Source: Ctena decussata
Lineage: Eukaryota; Mollusca; Bivalvia; Lucinida; Lucinidae
Reading direction: 5' to 3'
Assembly (NCBI GenBank): GCA_963989385.1
Contig: OZ022501.1
Location: forward strand, 88,458,979-88,522,978
DNA: 64,000 bases
In this document: piece after piece, positions 19,141 through 32,200 of the stretch
Layout of the letters: each line of letters begins with the position of its first letter
Numbering within the stretch: position 1 is the first letter of the stretch
Translations under genes and position numbers: made by a program
Notes under the pieces: generated by a model
The model's database searches: none
The model's input: the letters and a program-made list of their open reading frames with translations, nothing else
Told to the model about the DNA's origin: nothing

Positions 19141-19890
19141 GAGCCAAACGTTTGCAAACGAGAATATTGTCCTAATGAAGCTTTGATAAACACACCGCTT
19201 TAATGGAAAAACCAAGTTAGGCCACCTAGCGTTAAAGTGAATGGATAAACTGAGTTGATGTCGGAGATGATGTTAACTTCTGTACCGGTAAGGCATACAA
19301 ATGGACAAATAATCACAAAAAGCACATCACGGTAAAAATACTTGCCAAACAGTACTACATATGCTACATATCTACATGAAAAACAAACAAATCTCCCGCA
19401 CCTACTGCAACCACAGCGGGCTCTTGTCCCACTATTATCCAAATAAGTTTGATGTTTCAGCGTTGACAGTTACTTAGTACCATCGCCAAGGATTTGCGAA
19501 CGAGCATTTGGCCCTTATGAAACTGATTGCAATTGGAAATCGTGCAGTAAAGTGAATAGAGAAACTGAATCGATGTCAAAATCACAAAAAGCACGTCATG
19601 GCCAAAACAATATTTGCCAAACATAAATGTGCTGCATAACTATATGAAAAAGGGTTTAACAATTCTTCCCGCACCTACTGCAACCACAGCAGGCCTTTAC
19701 TCTACTACTACCTAAATTAGTGAGCTGCCCCGGCACAGAAAGTTACCCAGCACCGCCGCCAAAATTTTGCAATAGGAAATCTGGCCCTCCTGGAGCTGAT
19801 GAACACACTGCTGCAACTGGGAATCATGTCGTAAAGTAAATGGAATTATTGAACGGATGTCAAAATCACAAAAAGCACATCATGTATGAT
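19140..19890. repeat. Three-copy tandem repeat, unit about 275 bp
   Basis: AATCACAAAAAGCAC recurs at about 19,311, 19,580 and 19,864. CCGCACCTACTGCAACCACAGC recurs at about 19,396 and 19,669. A single diverged unit (ACCCGCACCTACTGCATGC) lies at about 50,775, so the monomer is also dispersed. No coding potential is seen. Confidence 0.75.
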
Positions 19891-20790
19891 GCAGAGTAGA
19901 CAGAACTGTAATAGGCATAAAACAAAATAATAGAAACAACTCAGTCAAGCGAAAACAAAGAATAGTTTTTTCACAGGAGATGGCCACAAGGTAAATGAAG
20001 CGTAGCACATCAACAGTTACCATAAATCAGAACTGAAACACTAGCTTGAAAAGGGACAAAATTATCGCTCGCATAGCTCCTAGTCATGGACCTGCTGTGT
20101 TTAATTCACATACTAATTATTTCACAAATAGGACACGATATTGAAAGTACATTCTTAACATGATTTTGCGGCATAGATGAACGGTGTTCTTGAAAATATT
20201 AACCGGAGCCTACCAGTTTATATTACTGGTCAGTCTAAGGCGGCCGTATTGTTATTGCTTCATGTTGATACCGTTAAGAACCGTTTTCGTATTTCTATTT
20301 TAATTTCTCTAAATCATATTCTGTAAACATTCACTGAATTATACCGAGCAGCGAATAAACAAAATCAACGCTGAAACTCCAATGGAGGTTGAGCCCGCTG
20401 GCCGAAGTAAAGTAAAGTAGAAAAGGGCTAACCCACTGGCTATAGAGGCTTAATCAGTGGTCTTTCAATGCGTATCGTCATGTCAGAAGCAATTGATGAA
20501 GTCGGATTATTGTATTCAATTTCACGTTTCCACATCAGAATGAAGCTTGCTATTAGGTCCTCGTTTTAACTCTTTTTAATATGCACTGCAGTTCCACAAG
20601 CTTTGCAATAATTATTCTCTTCGGATCAAATTAAACCAGACTGACCTCACGTTTCAAAATAACGTCCCGCTTTTCTTTTTAACTACAATGTTAGTTTTAT
20701 ATAACTGGGAAAAGATAATCTGTTTTTATCTACACTTATTAATGTGGTGTAACGTGCATGTTGGTTTTTATGTTTACAAGCGAATCAGGG

Positions 20791-21082
20791 TTCGGTCACC
20801 TGTTTTGCTACCCAATCTGTCTTTTGTTTTGCTTTGTTTAGTAATTTGAATATAAAAGAAAAAGAAAAATACTAGTAGATGTTGATGCTGTTTTTGATAA
20901 GGGTAGCCTAATGACCACCTGTTAGGGAAAGAGTTGCTCATTCGGTTTCCCGTGCGTGTCTTTCGTGAACTTGTGTCAATTTTTCCGTGTGTGTGTGCTT
21001 CTTTCCCTATTGGTTTTGAGGACGGGATGTGGGATTTGATTGTATTATTTTCTGATCATTGCCTATCTTTTTACTTTACAGG
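20791..21082 (+). repeat. R1 dispersed repeat, 5'-truncated copy
   Basis: Shares GGTCACCTGTTTTGCTACCC, GTTGATGCTGTTTTTG, a GCTCATTCGGTTT block, TTTCCCTATTGGTTTTGAGG and a 3' end GCCTATCTTTTTACTTTACA with copies at 24,880-25,305 and 60,800-61,235. Copies end at the same 3' position and start at different 5' positions. Confidence 0.75.
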
Positions 21083-21195
21083 TCTTGTTATGCAAGAAAG
21101 AAAAGAGTTATAAAACACTATTGTGCTTCAAACTTTGAACGATGGAAAGACAATCTCACATGATAAATATTATTTGATTTACTTTACAATTATAT

Positions 21196-21720
21196 AACAA
21201 GAGGGCCACGAGGCCCTGAATCGCTTACCTGAGTATCGTGGCCATGTAGGTTATATGACCATCACCACTTGCATGAATTTTCGTTCCCTCAGACCCTTGA
21301 GGCTGTATATGAAATTTGGTTACAATTAGCTTAAAAGCTACAGAAAGCAAATTTGACCTTACCGTAATATAAGGTCCTGGTCAACCCAAAGTAATCATTT
21401 GAACAATCTTGGTAGTACTCGCGTATTCAATGCTACATACCAAGTTTCAAGGCCATGCGCCTATTGGTTCTGGAGAAGAAGAGTTTTAAAGGTTTTACCA
21501 TATATAGGCAAAGCCGCCAGGTTGGTCATGTGACCAGGACCGTTTGAACAAATTTTCGTTACCCTGCCCCCTAAAGACTCTACATGAAATTTGGTTACAA
21601 TCAACCCAGTGGTTTCAGAGGAGAAGTCGTTTGAAATTGTTGACGGACGACGCCGGACGCCGGAGCCTTACCATCCTATAAGCTCCCCCGGAGCCGCTGG
21701 CTAAAGTGAGCTAAAATGTG
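21196..21720. repeat. Dispersed repeat bounded by GAGGGCC and GTGAGCTAAAA
   Basis: Contains two internally similar halves (GAAATTTGGTTACAAT at about 21,310 and 21,587; a FTCGTTNCCCT block in each) and the phrase GACGGACGACGCCGGACGCC. No ORF. The related ending AGCTCACCTG begins the repeat near 63,010. The class (MITE or retroposon) cannot be decided. Confidence 0.55.
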
Positions 21721-23080
21721 CTTCTAAATCAGATAATCTTTTCCTTCTGAAAATTCGACACTGGGCTTTTTTTCTAGCTGAACAAATTTCCCATATTAAT
21801 TTCCATCAGTAAAACTGATCTCAAGTTTTGAAATTGACAGCCGATAAATATTCGATAAAGGCGTAGATACAAAAGAATGCACATTCTTCAAAGTGTGTTT
21901 TGAACGCAGGTATATAAGCTACGAGTGTTACAACATTGATAAGATTTCACAGAAAGCCTGCAGATGCACTCACAAAGCTGAAAATCTTATGGGAATAAAT
22001 ACAGGGACACTACTTACGATTCAAGAATACGTCGTTGTATAGATATATTGCTGAGAAGCGATTTTGCAACATATCAAAGTTAACTTAACCATATTGACAA
22101 GTGCTGTAATGCTTCCACGTAGTTTAAGTCGATTTTGCGGTGCACATGAATATGGTAATGACAACTGAGGTCGACATTTCAATAACAAATATTCAAACAT
22201 GTTATATTTACTGAGACCCCGGAAAAAATGCTTCCTGCATGAAAATGTTTACTCTTAAAAAGAGCCAGACGGGACCTTCTTCGGAGCCAAATAGTAAAGA
22301 TCCTGATGTTAAAACCGTTAGACTTGTTTTAGATATTTAATAAATACAATGCCTGTTTTATCCAATTTGTGAGCTATTGAAAGCATACTTTTACGGTAAT
22401 TTTACACTGACAACTGGAGGGCAGGGCAGAAGAGAGGGTGAACACAGTATACCTATGCCAGTGTTTCATACGTCTTACTATACATCCCTATTTGTTGTAT
22501 TACAGGCTTTGAAACTGCGGTTCTGGCTTTCATTCTTTCTTAAATTTGTCATTTATCTCCCTGATAATATTTTAGCAAAACACAAAATGAGTTTTTAGAA
22601 ATGTAGAACCTTGCATAGAAATATACTTAACAAAAATAAAAACTTGACGGTTTTTATTTCTTAATTCCGGCCAACCTAGCAAGTATGTAATGTGTATATG
22701 GATGTTTTCGCATTGGACAGACGTCTGATTACTTAAATCACGAAAGCATATTGGATATTTTGTCCTTTACGGAGTTAACTAACTTATTCCTATTTAAATA
22801 GTTTACATCAGAACATTAATTTGCGCATGCGCAGAAGATTTTCTTCTACACAATAAATAGTAAATCCTGTACGCTCAGAAAATACTTTAAACGCTTATGT
22901 TAATTGTAATCACAAGCTGAAAATATCGTTTAAAGATTCAAAACCTTCAGATTATCTCCCTTTGAATTAAACATATAGAGAATATTGAGATGCCGCATTT
23001 TCTACACCAGTGCGTCTTTTTATTATTTTCTTCCAGATTTGTTTGATTGTCTTGCAAAGTCAATCTATCTAGTACTAAAA
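21721..23080. other. No gene recognised
   Basis: Probably intronic or intergenic. An open frame at 22,377-22,598 shows no domain. Confidence 0.45.
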
Positions 23081-23287
23081 TTAAGTGAAAGGCATTTCTT
23101 TAACTGCCATAAAGTCTTTAATGTGTAATGGGAATTCAACTGAAACTAAATTTCTGACTTCATAATGACATGGACTGAGGTTTTCCGTCTGGTCCTCACG
23201 GCCTCCTAGTCGACCGTTCATTTGCATAACTTTAGCTAATGAGTCCATACAGATTCGGTTTAATAATGGAAAGGCATTGCCAAGAGA
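23081..23287 (-). CDS. Possible further exon of the ankyrin gene
   Basis: A minus-strand open frame from an AG acceptor (TAAATGATAG, exon from 23,287) to TAA near 23,081 encodes KSLGNAFPLLNR, a cysteine-containing middle, and CHYEVRNLVSVEFPLHIKDF. The codon composition looks protein-like. It lies downstream of exon 24,754-24,826 on the same strand. However, that exon ends in phase 0 while this one would need phase 1, so an intermediate exon or an error is implied. Spacing of LTLKDLMDIDC to this segment loosely recalls the region after the ankyrin repeats in some TRPA-like channels. That is a weak inference. Confidence 0.35.
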   Translation of the reverse strand, partial: SLGNAFPLLNRICMDSLAKVMQMNGRLGGREDQTENLSPCHYEVRNLVSVEFPLHIKDFMAVKEMPFT

Positions 23288-24753
23288 TTTTTCTATCATT
23301 TAAGCAGACTTTAACAATTTTAAATTCGGTAATTGTTTGGTTTTGAGTCTAGAAAATAGAAAAGTACCCTTATGACGTTTACAATAACCACAATATTGCT
23401 GTATCTAAAGAATCTTGAATTTTTTGTGACTGTGATATTACAAAATGATAACTTTTTCTTAAATTAAAATAATTTTTTATGTGTCATGTCTGCGGAGGTA
23501 TATTAAAAAACACTTTGACTGTTTTCCGTAGTCGATTTGAAAACATCCTGTAGTCAAATTTTGTGGTTTATGTACAGGTCTCGGGTAAGATATTTCTCGC
23601 TAGGATTGGAATTAAAAATCGGAGAATATCATGATATATACAGGCTCTGGATTTGACACTGCAGATCAGCAAAGAAATGTTCATCTGCGCATGTGCATAT
23701 CTGGTGTTTTACGAAATATGCTAAAATTGAAATATGTAAGATAACTCTGTTATGAAGAGTATCAGATTAAGAATTTAATAGACACACTTTCACTGAATGT
23801 CCTGAGCGACTAAAATGTTTATATCCAGGCAAAAATATCATCATCTTAGTTACAAACTGTCTTCTATCAGTCCAGTTTAGTTTGAATTACGTGTAATCAT
23901 AATATCATAGAATATGTAATGGCCTATATTTTGGTGAAAATGCAGCTTTATTATCCTACAAACATAACATGTTAACCTCCGCTTCGAATCAGTCAGTATG
24001 TAGTAACAGGTAAATAAAACTGCATAATTTATTATTTACCCAAACAATGGTCAGCAATTGTATATTTTTTCCAGTTTCCATACAACTCAGTATACTTAAC
24101 AACCTATATGAGCAAACGTTTATTGACGATCTTGCTGATTCGTCCTCTGATATGCAAACTGGCAAATTTTCAATGCACCATCTGTCGGTCCAAATAATGT
24201 TGGCTTTCTTTCAGTCCACTGGCGACAAAATGTATGAAGCAAGCTATCAGGATAGTTGTGTTTAGTAATTTCAAGTGAACCTTATGTAAGGTTTGTTTAA
24301 TGCAGAGTCTTTACACGAAATGCACATATTTGCGGTATTGTCTATGCTATATTGAAATGAAAAGACAACTACTTCATAACAATAATTGAATATTTGGATT
24401 GTACACTCAATTGAAATTGTTTTGGAGTCAAAAATATTACTTCTTTGGTGTTTAACGTTTGTTGTCGCCCTAGAAAGGTTGTTAACAGACGCGATGCGGG
24501 GGTCGTTAACATTGGCTTCGGTACGCAACAACAATTAGAACCTTATACAAGTGGTAGGAACTCATATAGATAGGGAAGTGAATATTTGAAACTGTGGCAG
24601 GTTGGTTTGATATTGCCTGTCTTTGCAAATGATTACATTTCTTACTTTCTTTACGTATGCTATTTAAGAGAGGTTGTCAGGGCATCTCATTTAACGCCGA
24701 TTTATACATGCCATATTCCCGATGCTAATGCACGATGCAGTTTGGAACCTTAC

Positions 24754-24826
24754 CTTGCAGTCAATATCCATAAGATCCTTGAGTGTCAGTTTAATCGCTG
24801 TTTCATTCCAAAACAATGCACATACA
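24754..24826 (-). CDS. Exon 7 of minus-strand ankyrin-repeat gene
   Basis: Acceptor GTCATTTACAG then a 73-nt exon and donor AAG|GTAAGG. Only one frame is open; it begins with a single T that completes the AG left by the previous exon (26,624-26,868) as Ser, then reads VCALFWNETAIKLTLKDLMD and IDCK, ending in phase 0. The phase match plus both consensus splice sites make this convincing. The segment is hydrophobic then Lys/Asp-rich and has no repeat signature. It follows the ankyrin repeats directly. Confidence 0.75.
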
Positions 24827-24879
24827 CTGTAAATGACAAGAAAGATAAAACATTTAAGGAATGAATTTCATTTTTCTGA

Positions 24880-25305
24880 TGAAGAAGCAGAGGGCGAGGT
24901 TTGGACCCAGTAAATTTTACTAGTTTTAGCCCCCAGTAATCTTATTCTGATCGTTCTACGGCGGTACTTCTGTTGCGCTTCCTTGGTGTTATATTGTGCT
25001 CTGTCCGCTTGTCTATGATCTCTGGAGGTTTGGTCACCTGTATTGCTGCCCAATCTGCCTTCTCCTTTGTTTTGTTTTGTAATTAAAATAAAAAATAAGT
25101 AAAAAAAGATGTTGATGCAGTTTTTGGGGTAGCTGAATGACCATCTGTTTGGGAAAGAGCTGCTCATTCGGTTTACTGTGCGTGTCTTTCGTACACTTCT
25201 GTCAATTTCTGTATGTATGTGCTTCTTTCCCTATTGGTTTTGAGAGCAGAATGTGGGATTTGATTGTATTTATTCCTGATCATCGCCTATCGTTTTACTT
25301 TATCG
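24880..25305 (+). repeat. R1 dispersed repeat, long copy
   Basis: Starts near GGGCGAGGTTTGG, includes CCCAGTAA and a GACCGTT..CGGCGGTACTT block, GGTCACCTGTATTGCTGCCC, GCTCATTCGGTTTACTGTGC and the 3' end GCCTATCGTTTTACTTTA. No coding capacity. Confidence 0.75.
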
Positions 25306-26623
25306 AAGGATAAACTACCTTGGGTCGCATGCAAAGTAAGTAAACCCCGAAGGGGTTCATGTAAACTTTGCTAGCGACTCGATGTAGTTTATACATCAGA
25401 AAAATCAAGTTTATTGCGTATGTTCACATTCTTTTCTATCTGGTTGTACTACCAATTCGCGTAAGGGGCTACAGTGAAAACAGAAAAAACATTAATACGC
25501 AGTCTTTCTACTTTAGTGGAACAGCGTCAACGATGCCATAACGTCACCTACGTCCAATCAGATTGGAGAGAACCATGGTTTAACGTGATGAAACGTCGCA
25601 CGAACCGATGAACGTATTTAAAAATAAACTACAATACGTTCTAATGGTTTACCATAGGGCCTTTCAACAAAATTACTGAGAATGTAAATATTAAATAATC
25701 AAATGTCTCTTGGCGTCCCTTTATGGTATAAAAAAACCATTATACTTTTGATAGAGGCTTTAAGACAGAATGTAAGCTGTAAGAGAGCAGAGCCTAACCA
25801 CTGTTACGGTAATGCTGTAATCAACACTAAAACATGAAAAATCTTAAAAAAAGATAATCGGCGCAGATTAAATGAAACTGTGTTTTGTAAAATGTCTCTA
25901 GGTGAAAAGTTGAAAAGAACTTTCATGAATATGACTCAAGACAGTTATGTCGGTAGGCACCTGAAACCGTAATTTTGACACTAGGTAGCAACAATGACCT
26001 AGATTGAGCTGTCCGATTTGGAATTCCAATATAGACCGCGGTCAATCTTGTGATTGGCCTGTTTTATAACAGTTACCACCATGCTGCAATGTTTGTTTGT
26101 GTGTATTAAACCGGAGGAAGAAATCGAAAGTAGGTCTATGCGTCTGTTTTCAATATTTTTTCCAAACAAGAGAAACATTTTGAATTACCATCTGACAGAG
26201 TACTAGTATTCACACAGCGCAGTACAAGGGGGTAAACGAAGATTAGATACGATATTATTGGCTAAATTTTTACATACGCGTTATTTGACCAATAAAATCT
26301 TGCGAAATGTAGAACAAAATGAAATTATACGCGGCTATGTCGACAGAAAACATTTCCAGCTAGAAACAAATAAAACAGGAAAAATACATCAGACCAATTC
26401 CATTTCAGTTAAAGGGAAAGTCAATTACTTGCATTGATTAAATGGAGATATATGTAATTTTGTTTGACAAATGAACAAATACAATCAATTTCTTCTCAAT
26501 TTATAACATATTTGATATTTTCACTGAGAGGAGATAAAGCATAACGAAGAACCAATAGCATATTTCATGCCAATAAGATATTTGTCGTTGCAAAGGAATT
26601 TTGGAAATCTAGACAATTCCTAC
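25306..26623. other. Intronic sequence, nothing recognised
   Basis: Lies between exons 7 and 6. No ORF or repeat is supported. Confidence 0.5.
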
Positions 26624-26868
26624 CTTTTCTTTTTCATTTTCCTAACAAAAAGCTCGGCCATTTGATCATCTTGATGACGTAAGGCAATATCCAGTGGTAA
26701 TTCACCCTCTCCATTTATTACATGCGGATCCGCATTGCTATCAAGCAGAACACGTGCAATACGTATGAATCTGTGTTCTGCTGCCAAGTGCAAGGCCGTA
26801 TATCCGCTTTCGTTTTTTATGTCTAAATTGTCTGCGGCCTTCGCCAATTCTTCAACTTTCTTGACAGT
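26624..26868 (-). CDS. Exon 6: ankyrin repeats
   Basis: Acceptor ATCTCATTACAG then a 245-nt exon and donor AAG|GTAGGA. The frame starts TVKKVEELAKAADN. One good ankyrin repeat follows (GYTALHLAAEHRFIRIARVL then LDSNADPHV) and a second partial one (NGEGELPLDIALRHQDDQMA), ending KMKKK with two leftover bases AG. Ankyrin repeats are protein-interaction modules of about 33 residues, and TALHLAA and the Asn/Ala-Asp turn are diagnostic. The exon starts in phase 0, matching the end of exon 5, and ends in phase 2, matching exon 7. The parent protein is not identified. Confidence 0.88.
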
Positions 26869-28519
26869 CTGTAATGAGATAAAATTCATCGAACTACAGC
26901 TGTGTCATGCGATAAAGCGCTTGCTATTATCAGTGAACTCGCAGCTAGATATCCATATAAATGTAGTCTGCTCAGAGGTTTTGCTGCACAGGATTTAGCT
27001 TCCTCCTGATCTGTGGAATGTTTATATCCAAAATACTCTGATCAGACTTTGGGCTGAGCTGATTTATTGTTTTTGTATGCTATGTTGTATTATCTGGCAT
27101 GATGGCTAACTTGTAAATTAAATAACGTGACAAGATTTAAAGGGTGACAACTAAGAATCAGTTAAGAATAACAAGGTTAAGCCAGTGCATGTATGCAGTT
27201 GATCACTGATTTTTAATGTCGGCATTTGTAAAGTTAGATACACGCATGTAAATTAATGAGATACATGGGGCATCGGACAAGCATCGGACACACCAAATTA
27301 GGATAGTGTTGATGCTTTATCTCTGATAAAACCAACCTGTTGTGAATGTATGTTTTACTAACACTATACCGAATTAATTAATTGCGGAAGTTGCGTATTT
27401 ACTTCTTTGGTGTAAGAGGAAACTTTGCGTACGTTAATACGACAAAGAAATGCTGATCAGGAGAGAATACTTAAACATTTATTTTCAATGTTGCATATAT
27501 CTGAATTTCATTTAAGTAATGTTAAATATTGTCGTCTGTGTTGCAATATCAGAACATTGAAAATTGTATATTCCAGTAAAAGTGTCCCCGCACAGGCGGT
27601 TTGCTTTGAACAATATTTTTTTCAGTACTTTTTATTTGTGCTGGTTAAATTTTTTTGTGTCAAAAAGTAAACATGTTTATTCCATGTTTCCGGTTTTTCA
27701 TTTTTAAAGTTACCAGTTACCGCTGAAAATAACAATTACCTCTGAAGAATCCAAAATGTGAAAATGTTTAGGTAGAGGATCACCACATATGTGTACGAAT
27801 CAAAGATGCATGCAATGAAACAAATATAGGAATCGATATCTAATAATCAAATAGCAATCACTCGAGTCCTCCATCAGTGCAGCTACTGAGACTTAGACAA
27901 TATTTCATTTCCGAATCATGACAAACTTCATTTTCTAGCTCATATCATACATACAGCATTTGAGCACCCATGTTACTGTACATGGGCAGAGTAGATTCCG
28001 GCTTTGCAACTTTGCAACCTGCCTACAACGACCATGTTTTATCTGATGGCTAAGAAAAATTTAAATTCTTAACGTTTGACGTTTAAAATTAGCTCCAGTG
28101 ACGGACATCATCGTTATCACCATACATGTAAAAACTAGGATACATTGTCTAGTAAATATGTTCTGGAAAGTAAGATCCTTTGAAGGCAAGGAACGCACCA
28201 AAGAATAGAAAATAGCAGACTTGGTTTAATTGAGCCTGCTCATGACTAGTAATAAAATGTGCGACACCAGCCACGCCCCTTGGCACCGGCTTAAGCGGAA
28301 CTCTATTTTCAAAATTACTCAAATGAATTCAATGATCCCAAAGGACAAGAACATATAATCTGCACTATGATGATGTACGGGGAGATGTTTTACGGCCGCC
28401 ACAATTACACTATATAGGTATCTGAAAAGCAGACAAAAGTTATAGAGTCCTGTTTGGAATGTTTGTGCTACCGACTGAATCATCTGCAAATACGTCAGTT
28501 TCTCTGGCAGAAAGGAAAA
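26869..28519. other. Intronic sequence, nothing recognised
   Basis: Between exons 6 and 5. Short open frames have no domains. Confidence 0.5.
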
Positions 28520-29295
28520 CAGGCCGGAACAAATGCAGGACGAGGGTTTAGATCCAGTAAAACTTCCAGTAATTTGCTACTGGCCGTTCCAAGACGGTAC
28601 TTCTGTTGTGGTTCCTCATTGTCACTTATATAAGTGTCCGTTTGTCCGTTTATGGTGTATAAATAAGGTCAAAAGCACTGATACGTCGTTGCGTAACGAC
28701 CCATATATCCGAAATACGGGTCAATCAATCTTCTCTTTGCCGGGGGTTTGGGAGGTGGAGAAACAGCTATAATTTTTTGCTGTGATGGCTGAGTGTGGCA
28801 GGCCACATAATTTACTGATGGACCGTAAATGCGAGTCGATAGATAATATTACTGGTCAATCCATAAACTACGGGTCCGCCCGTACATTTACGGGTCCACC
28901 CGTAATTTTACAGGTCGAACCGAATATTTACGAATATGGAGCTTTTGAAACTCTTGGTTCACCATATCTGTGGTCCTCTAGCAATATGGTCACTTCTGAA
29001 GCTAACGATTTCGCTTTCTGTTTACCTTTTAATTTGAATCAGAGTATAGGTAAAACAAATGCAACTGTTACTTGTTGGGGTTGTCCATGTCGCTGCTTTT
29101 GCTCACCTGCGATTGTGGTGGTGTTTTCAATGGCGGTAGCTTGATGAAAACCTGGCTGGGAAAGGCTTGTTTATTCGGTGCACCGTATGTCCCTTTTTTC
29201 AAACTTCTGTCAGTATATGTCTACAGTCCTTCCCCTTTTCCTTTTAAGGGCGGATGATTGTATTAGTTACTAAGCATTGCCTTTCTTTTGTTTTC
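28520..29295 (+). repeat. Diverged R1-type repeat with internal extra sequence
   Basis: The 5' part (GAGGGTTTAGATCCAGTAAAACTTCC, split here by divergence) carries a CTGGCCGTTCCAAGACGGTACTTCTG block near 28,578. The 3' part (TGGGAAAGGCTTGTTTATTCGGTG near 29,157) matches R1. Between them lie short reiterations of CGGGTCCRCCCGTA (28,870-28,930). Long motifs are cited by position only. No gene. Confidence 0.5.
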
Positions 29296-29519
29296 ATTTA
29301 GGCTTAAAAGCAGCAGTTTCAGCTGACACTGGACAAGAGATTGATTAAAAGGGATGGACGAGGATGATGGAAAGGCTGAAAAAGAAGTATGAGACATGGG
29401 CGTTTCCTCACCACATGAAGGCAAATACGAGATACAATATATAAATAAGTATTCAAATTCAAACAATATTGAAATTCAGTTCGCAATGAATGGTCATATT
29501 GCTGATTAAGTGAGCATAC

Positions 29520-29618
29520 CTTGTCATTATTGTCTTGAATTCTTGACGCAGATTCTAAATACTGCAGAAGTTCTTTTGATTCTAAATTGGCGTTGACTGG
29601 CTCTGCTTCTTCAATAGC
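29520..29618 (-). CDS. Exon 5 of the ankyrin gene
   Basis: Acceptor CTAATTTCATAG then a 99-nt exon and donor AAG|GTATGC. The 33 codons read AIEEAEPVNANLESKELLQ, then YLESASRIQDNNDK: acidic, Gln/Glu-rich and probably helical. The phase is 0 at both ends, so it joins exon 6 (TVKKVEEL) in frame and accepts the microexon at 41,819-41,852, which also ends in phase 0. No known domain. Confidence 0.78.
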
Positions 29619-30078
29619 CTATGAAATTAGAAAAAGAAAAACATGGTGCCTCAATGGGCATATGTCGGTCACCTGAACCCACACCTACGCAAACACTGGT
29701 CGTCAATTATAGTCATGCAAAACATGAAAAAAAGCTTGCGTAATCAAGACTTTTCAAGCAAAAGCCCGAGCTATACGATCCTCTAGCGGGCCGAATTAAA
29801 TATTACATGAATCACGATAGAAGCTATGGCGACGGTTGGGGCTCATAAAACCTACTTAAGCTATTTTAATAAATGGCCGTGAATATCTTATGATGCTGCT
29901 TTTTAGGTTTGCTTATCTGGAATCTTCGAACAATTTTTTGTCTGTTCTTTTTTAATCTGATGTATATTTTATGTTAACAAGAATAGAAGCCAGATAAAGA
30001 TAGATGTTCTATGTGCTTATTTTGATTATTCTGTGACTGAGCACCTGGAACAGGGCTGTGTATTTTGTATCCGGTGGT

Positions 30079-30560
30079 ATCACCTTAGTTGTTGACCGTG
30101 ATGACTCTCTGATGAGTAAGGGGACCTCCATACGAACCGAACTACCAACTAATTGTGTGCACCGCGGCGGAGGGTGAGGGTGAAGGTTCGGGCCCAGTAA
30201 AACCGCCCAGTAGTTATTACTGACCGTCCCAAGGCGGTACTTTCGTTGCGGTTGCATTTGTTTTATGTTCGGTGCTGTTTGGTTTATTGTGTTCTCTAAT
30301 AGAAATAGAAACATAATTGTTAAATGTTTTTCGTATAATTTGCTTAGTCTGTTGTAACCCTTCCGTTGGTCTAAATTATTTAGTTCAATAAAGATAGCTG
30401 AGTTGCCACCTATTTGGGAAAGAGCTGCTGACTCGGCTTATCACTTGTAATTTATTGTTTGTTGGGATGTCTTTGTCAATCTTTCCCTTTGATGTTGGGG
30501 ATGGGTTTGGGATCTGATTCAGTCAGTTCCTGAAGTGTAGTTACTCTTTAAATTAGTACT
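30079..30560 (+). repeat. R2 dispersed repeat, copy 1
   Basis: Almost the same sequence as 38,640-39,140: starts GTTGACCGTGATGACTC, includes GGTGAGGGTGAAGGTT, CCAAGGCGGTACTTT, GGGAAAGAGCTGCTNACTCGG, and ends GTAGTTACTCTTTAAAT. It shares the 5' block and the 3' layout with R1. Confidence 0.8.
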
Positions 30561-31049
30561 GGAACTTTACAGAACTACTTCTTATTTTTTGTCCCGTAGT
30601 CGATGTGAAATTTGTTTGTACATGTATCAGTTTCTAACCCTAATTCCATAACAATACTTTCTACTGCAACTGTAATACTAACTGATCGGCCGTAAACGAA
30701 TATGCAGTCATTTCCTACCACCATGGATGCAAAATATGCAAATTGGTTAAAACTGGCTTGGCTGGCTTCAGAGATATTCAAGTTTTTAGATAGTGGACTA
30801 TAGACGAAATCATCTTATAAGTTGTCAGAAAAGGATAAGTTTGCAGCAGGATTTTAAAAATCTCTTCTTATAGTGCAATGACTGACCAATAATGTTCACC
30901 TCAAATACACAATCTGAGGATCAACAATCACTCAAAGTTGTCTCATCTAGATGCTTATGAAGTGATAGTATATGCTGCGAATTCTCTTGGAGAGGGCCTA
31001 ATAGTTTAATTTATTTTGAGGAGGCATAATAAATACATGTAGTATTCAA

Positions 31050-31345
31050 CAGATACATATGTGTATGCGGGTTTTATTATGGGCAGGTGATGCTTACTAC
31101 TTGCGAGCTCCTGATCACGCCTCTAGTTTGTGGGTCCATGTCTAATGGCTACATTCTAAGACCTCACTCACCTGTGAGTGACTCAACTTTGTACCCAGGG
31201 GGAGGATTATCCCATTGAAATTTGAGCAATATTCAGGATTAACTCAATGAGTGTAGCTGGAGTGACGTTCTAGAATACAGGCGTAAGTATTTAAAATATT
31301 CCGGAATTGTCAATGTTTATATGACTTATGAGTTCGGACTTACGA
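31050..31345. repeat. Dispersed repeat shared with 57,120-57,290
   Basis: Both copies contain GGGCAGGTGATGCTTACTAC-like and TTCGGACTTAYGATTTGGGT blocks, with AAAATATTCCGGAAT between. A middle segment with CTCACCTGTGAGTGACTC is present only here. No ORF. Confidence 0.6.
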
Positions 31346-31859
31346 TTTGGGTACTTTGCCACTTTCGTATATAAAAAGAACAATAATAATGATAATAAAC
31401 TAAATATAGAAGTAAACACGTATGTAAAATAGTAAACTTTTTCTGTAGGACACGAATGATGCCCTTTGCGGAGATTGTCACAGGGCTGTGTAGGTCACCA
31501 ATTGCCTAATATAAACAAATACTATTTTAACCTCAGTCATATTTACATTATGTCTATAATGGCTATGCAAAATCCTCTAGAATTTTAGCGAAATCTGTGA
31601 AAGAAGTTCAATACACAAGCTTTATAGCCTTAATTTCAGAAAGGCAACCTCCAAATGACTAAGTCCAAATGGCTGCAATTCTGTGTAAGTTGATTGTTTA
31701 TCCATCACTAAAGCCTCATGCACATTCTCATGGTCTTCACAACATGTGAACAAATCAAAATCTAAAAGAGTGCTTTCAAAATTGGAAACAAACAAGTGAA
31801 AACTTAGGAGCAGTTGCTTACACAAACTACATACCCCAGAGTACTAAATGCTGAAACGA

Positions 31860-32200
31860 TTGAAAAAAAGTAAAAAGTATGCAAAGACCAGGAACTGAAA
31901 CAATCAAAATCCAAATCCAGCCCTCAAACCATAGTTGGAAACAACTAAGATTACAAATAATCAAGATACAGAGAACATATGGCCAACCGAGTGAGCAGCT
32001 TGTTCCCAAAAGGTGGCCACTCAGCAACCCAAACCGAACCAAAAATAATAATAACATACATAAGGTAAAACATCACAGAAACTCTGACACCAAAAACAGG
32101 CAACAAAGAACCACAACAGAACTACCGCCTTGGAACGGTCAGTAATGAATTACTGGGGGGCTTAAATTGATTTTACAGGCCCAACCTCACCCTCAGGTGC
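31860..32200 (-). repeat. R1/R2-family repeat, inverted copy
   Basis: Starts at GTAAAAAGTATGCAAAGACC (about 31,870) and continues through CCATAGTTGGAAAC, the part identical to the insertion in PLE-4. It then runs on into the CCGCCTTGGAACGGTCAGTA and TTACAGGCCCAACCTCACCC blocks, which are the 5' blocks of R1/R2 in reverse. This is the most complete example linking the PLE-4 insertion to the family. Confidence 0.7.

Noticed and set aside
30100..30130. CTGATGAG in R2 as a hammerhead core
   Set aside because: No GAAA and no stem I or III partner at suitable distances.
31437..31505. Extra exon of the ankyrin gene (AIGDLHSPVTISAKGIIRV)
   Set aside because: The acceptor is acceptable, but the only donor (GTTTAC) leaves phase 2, which does not fit exon 5, and there is no support from another exon.
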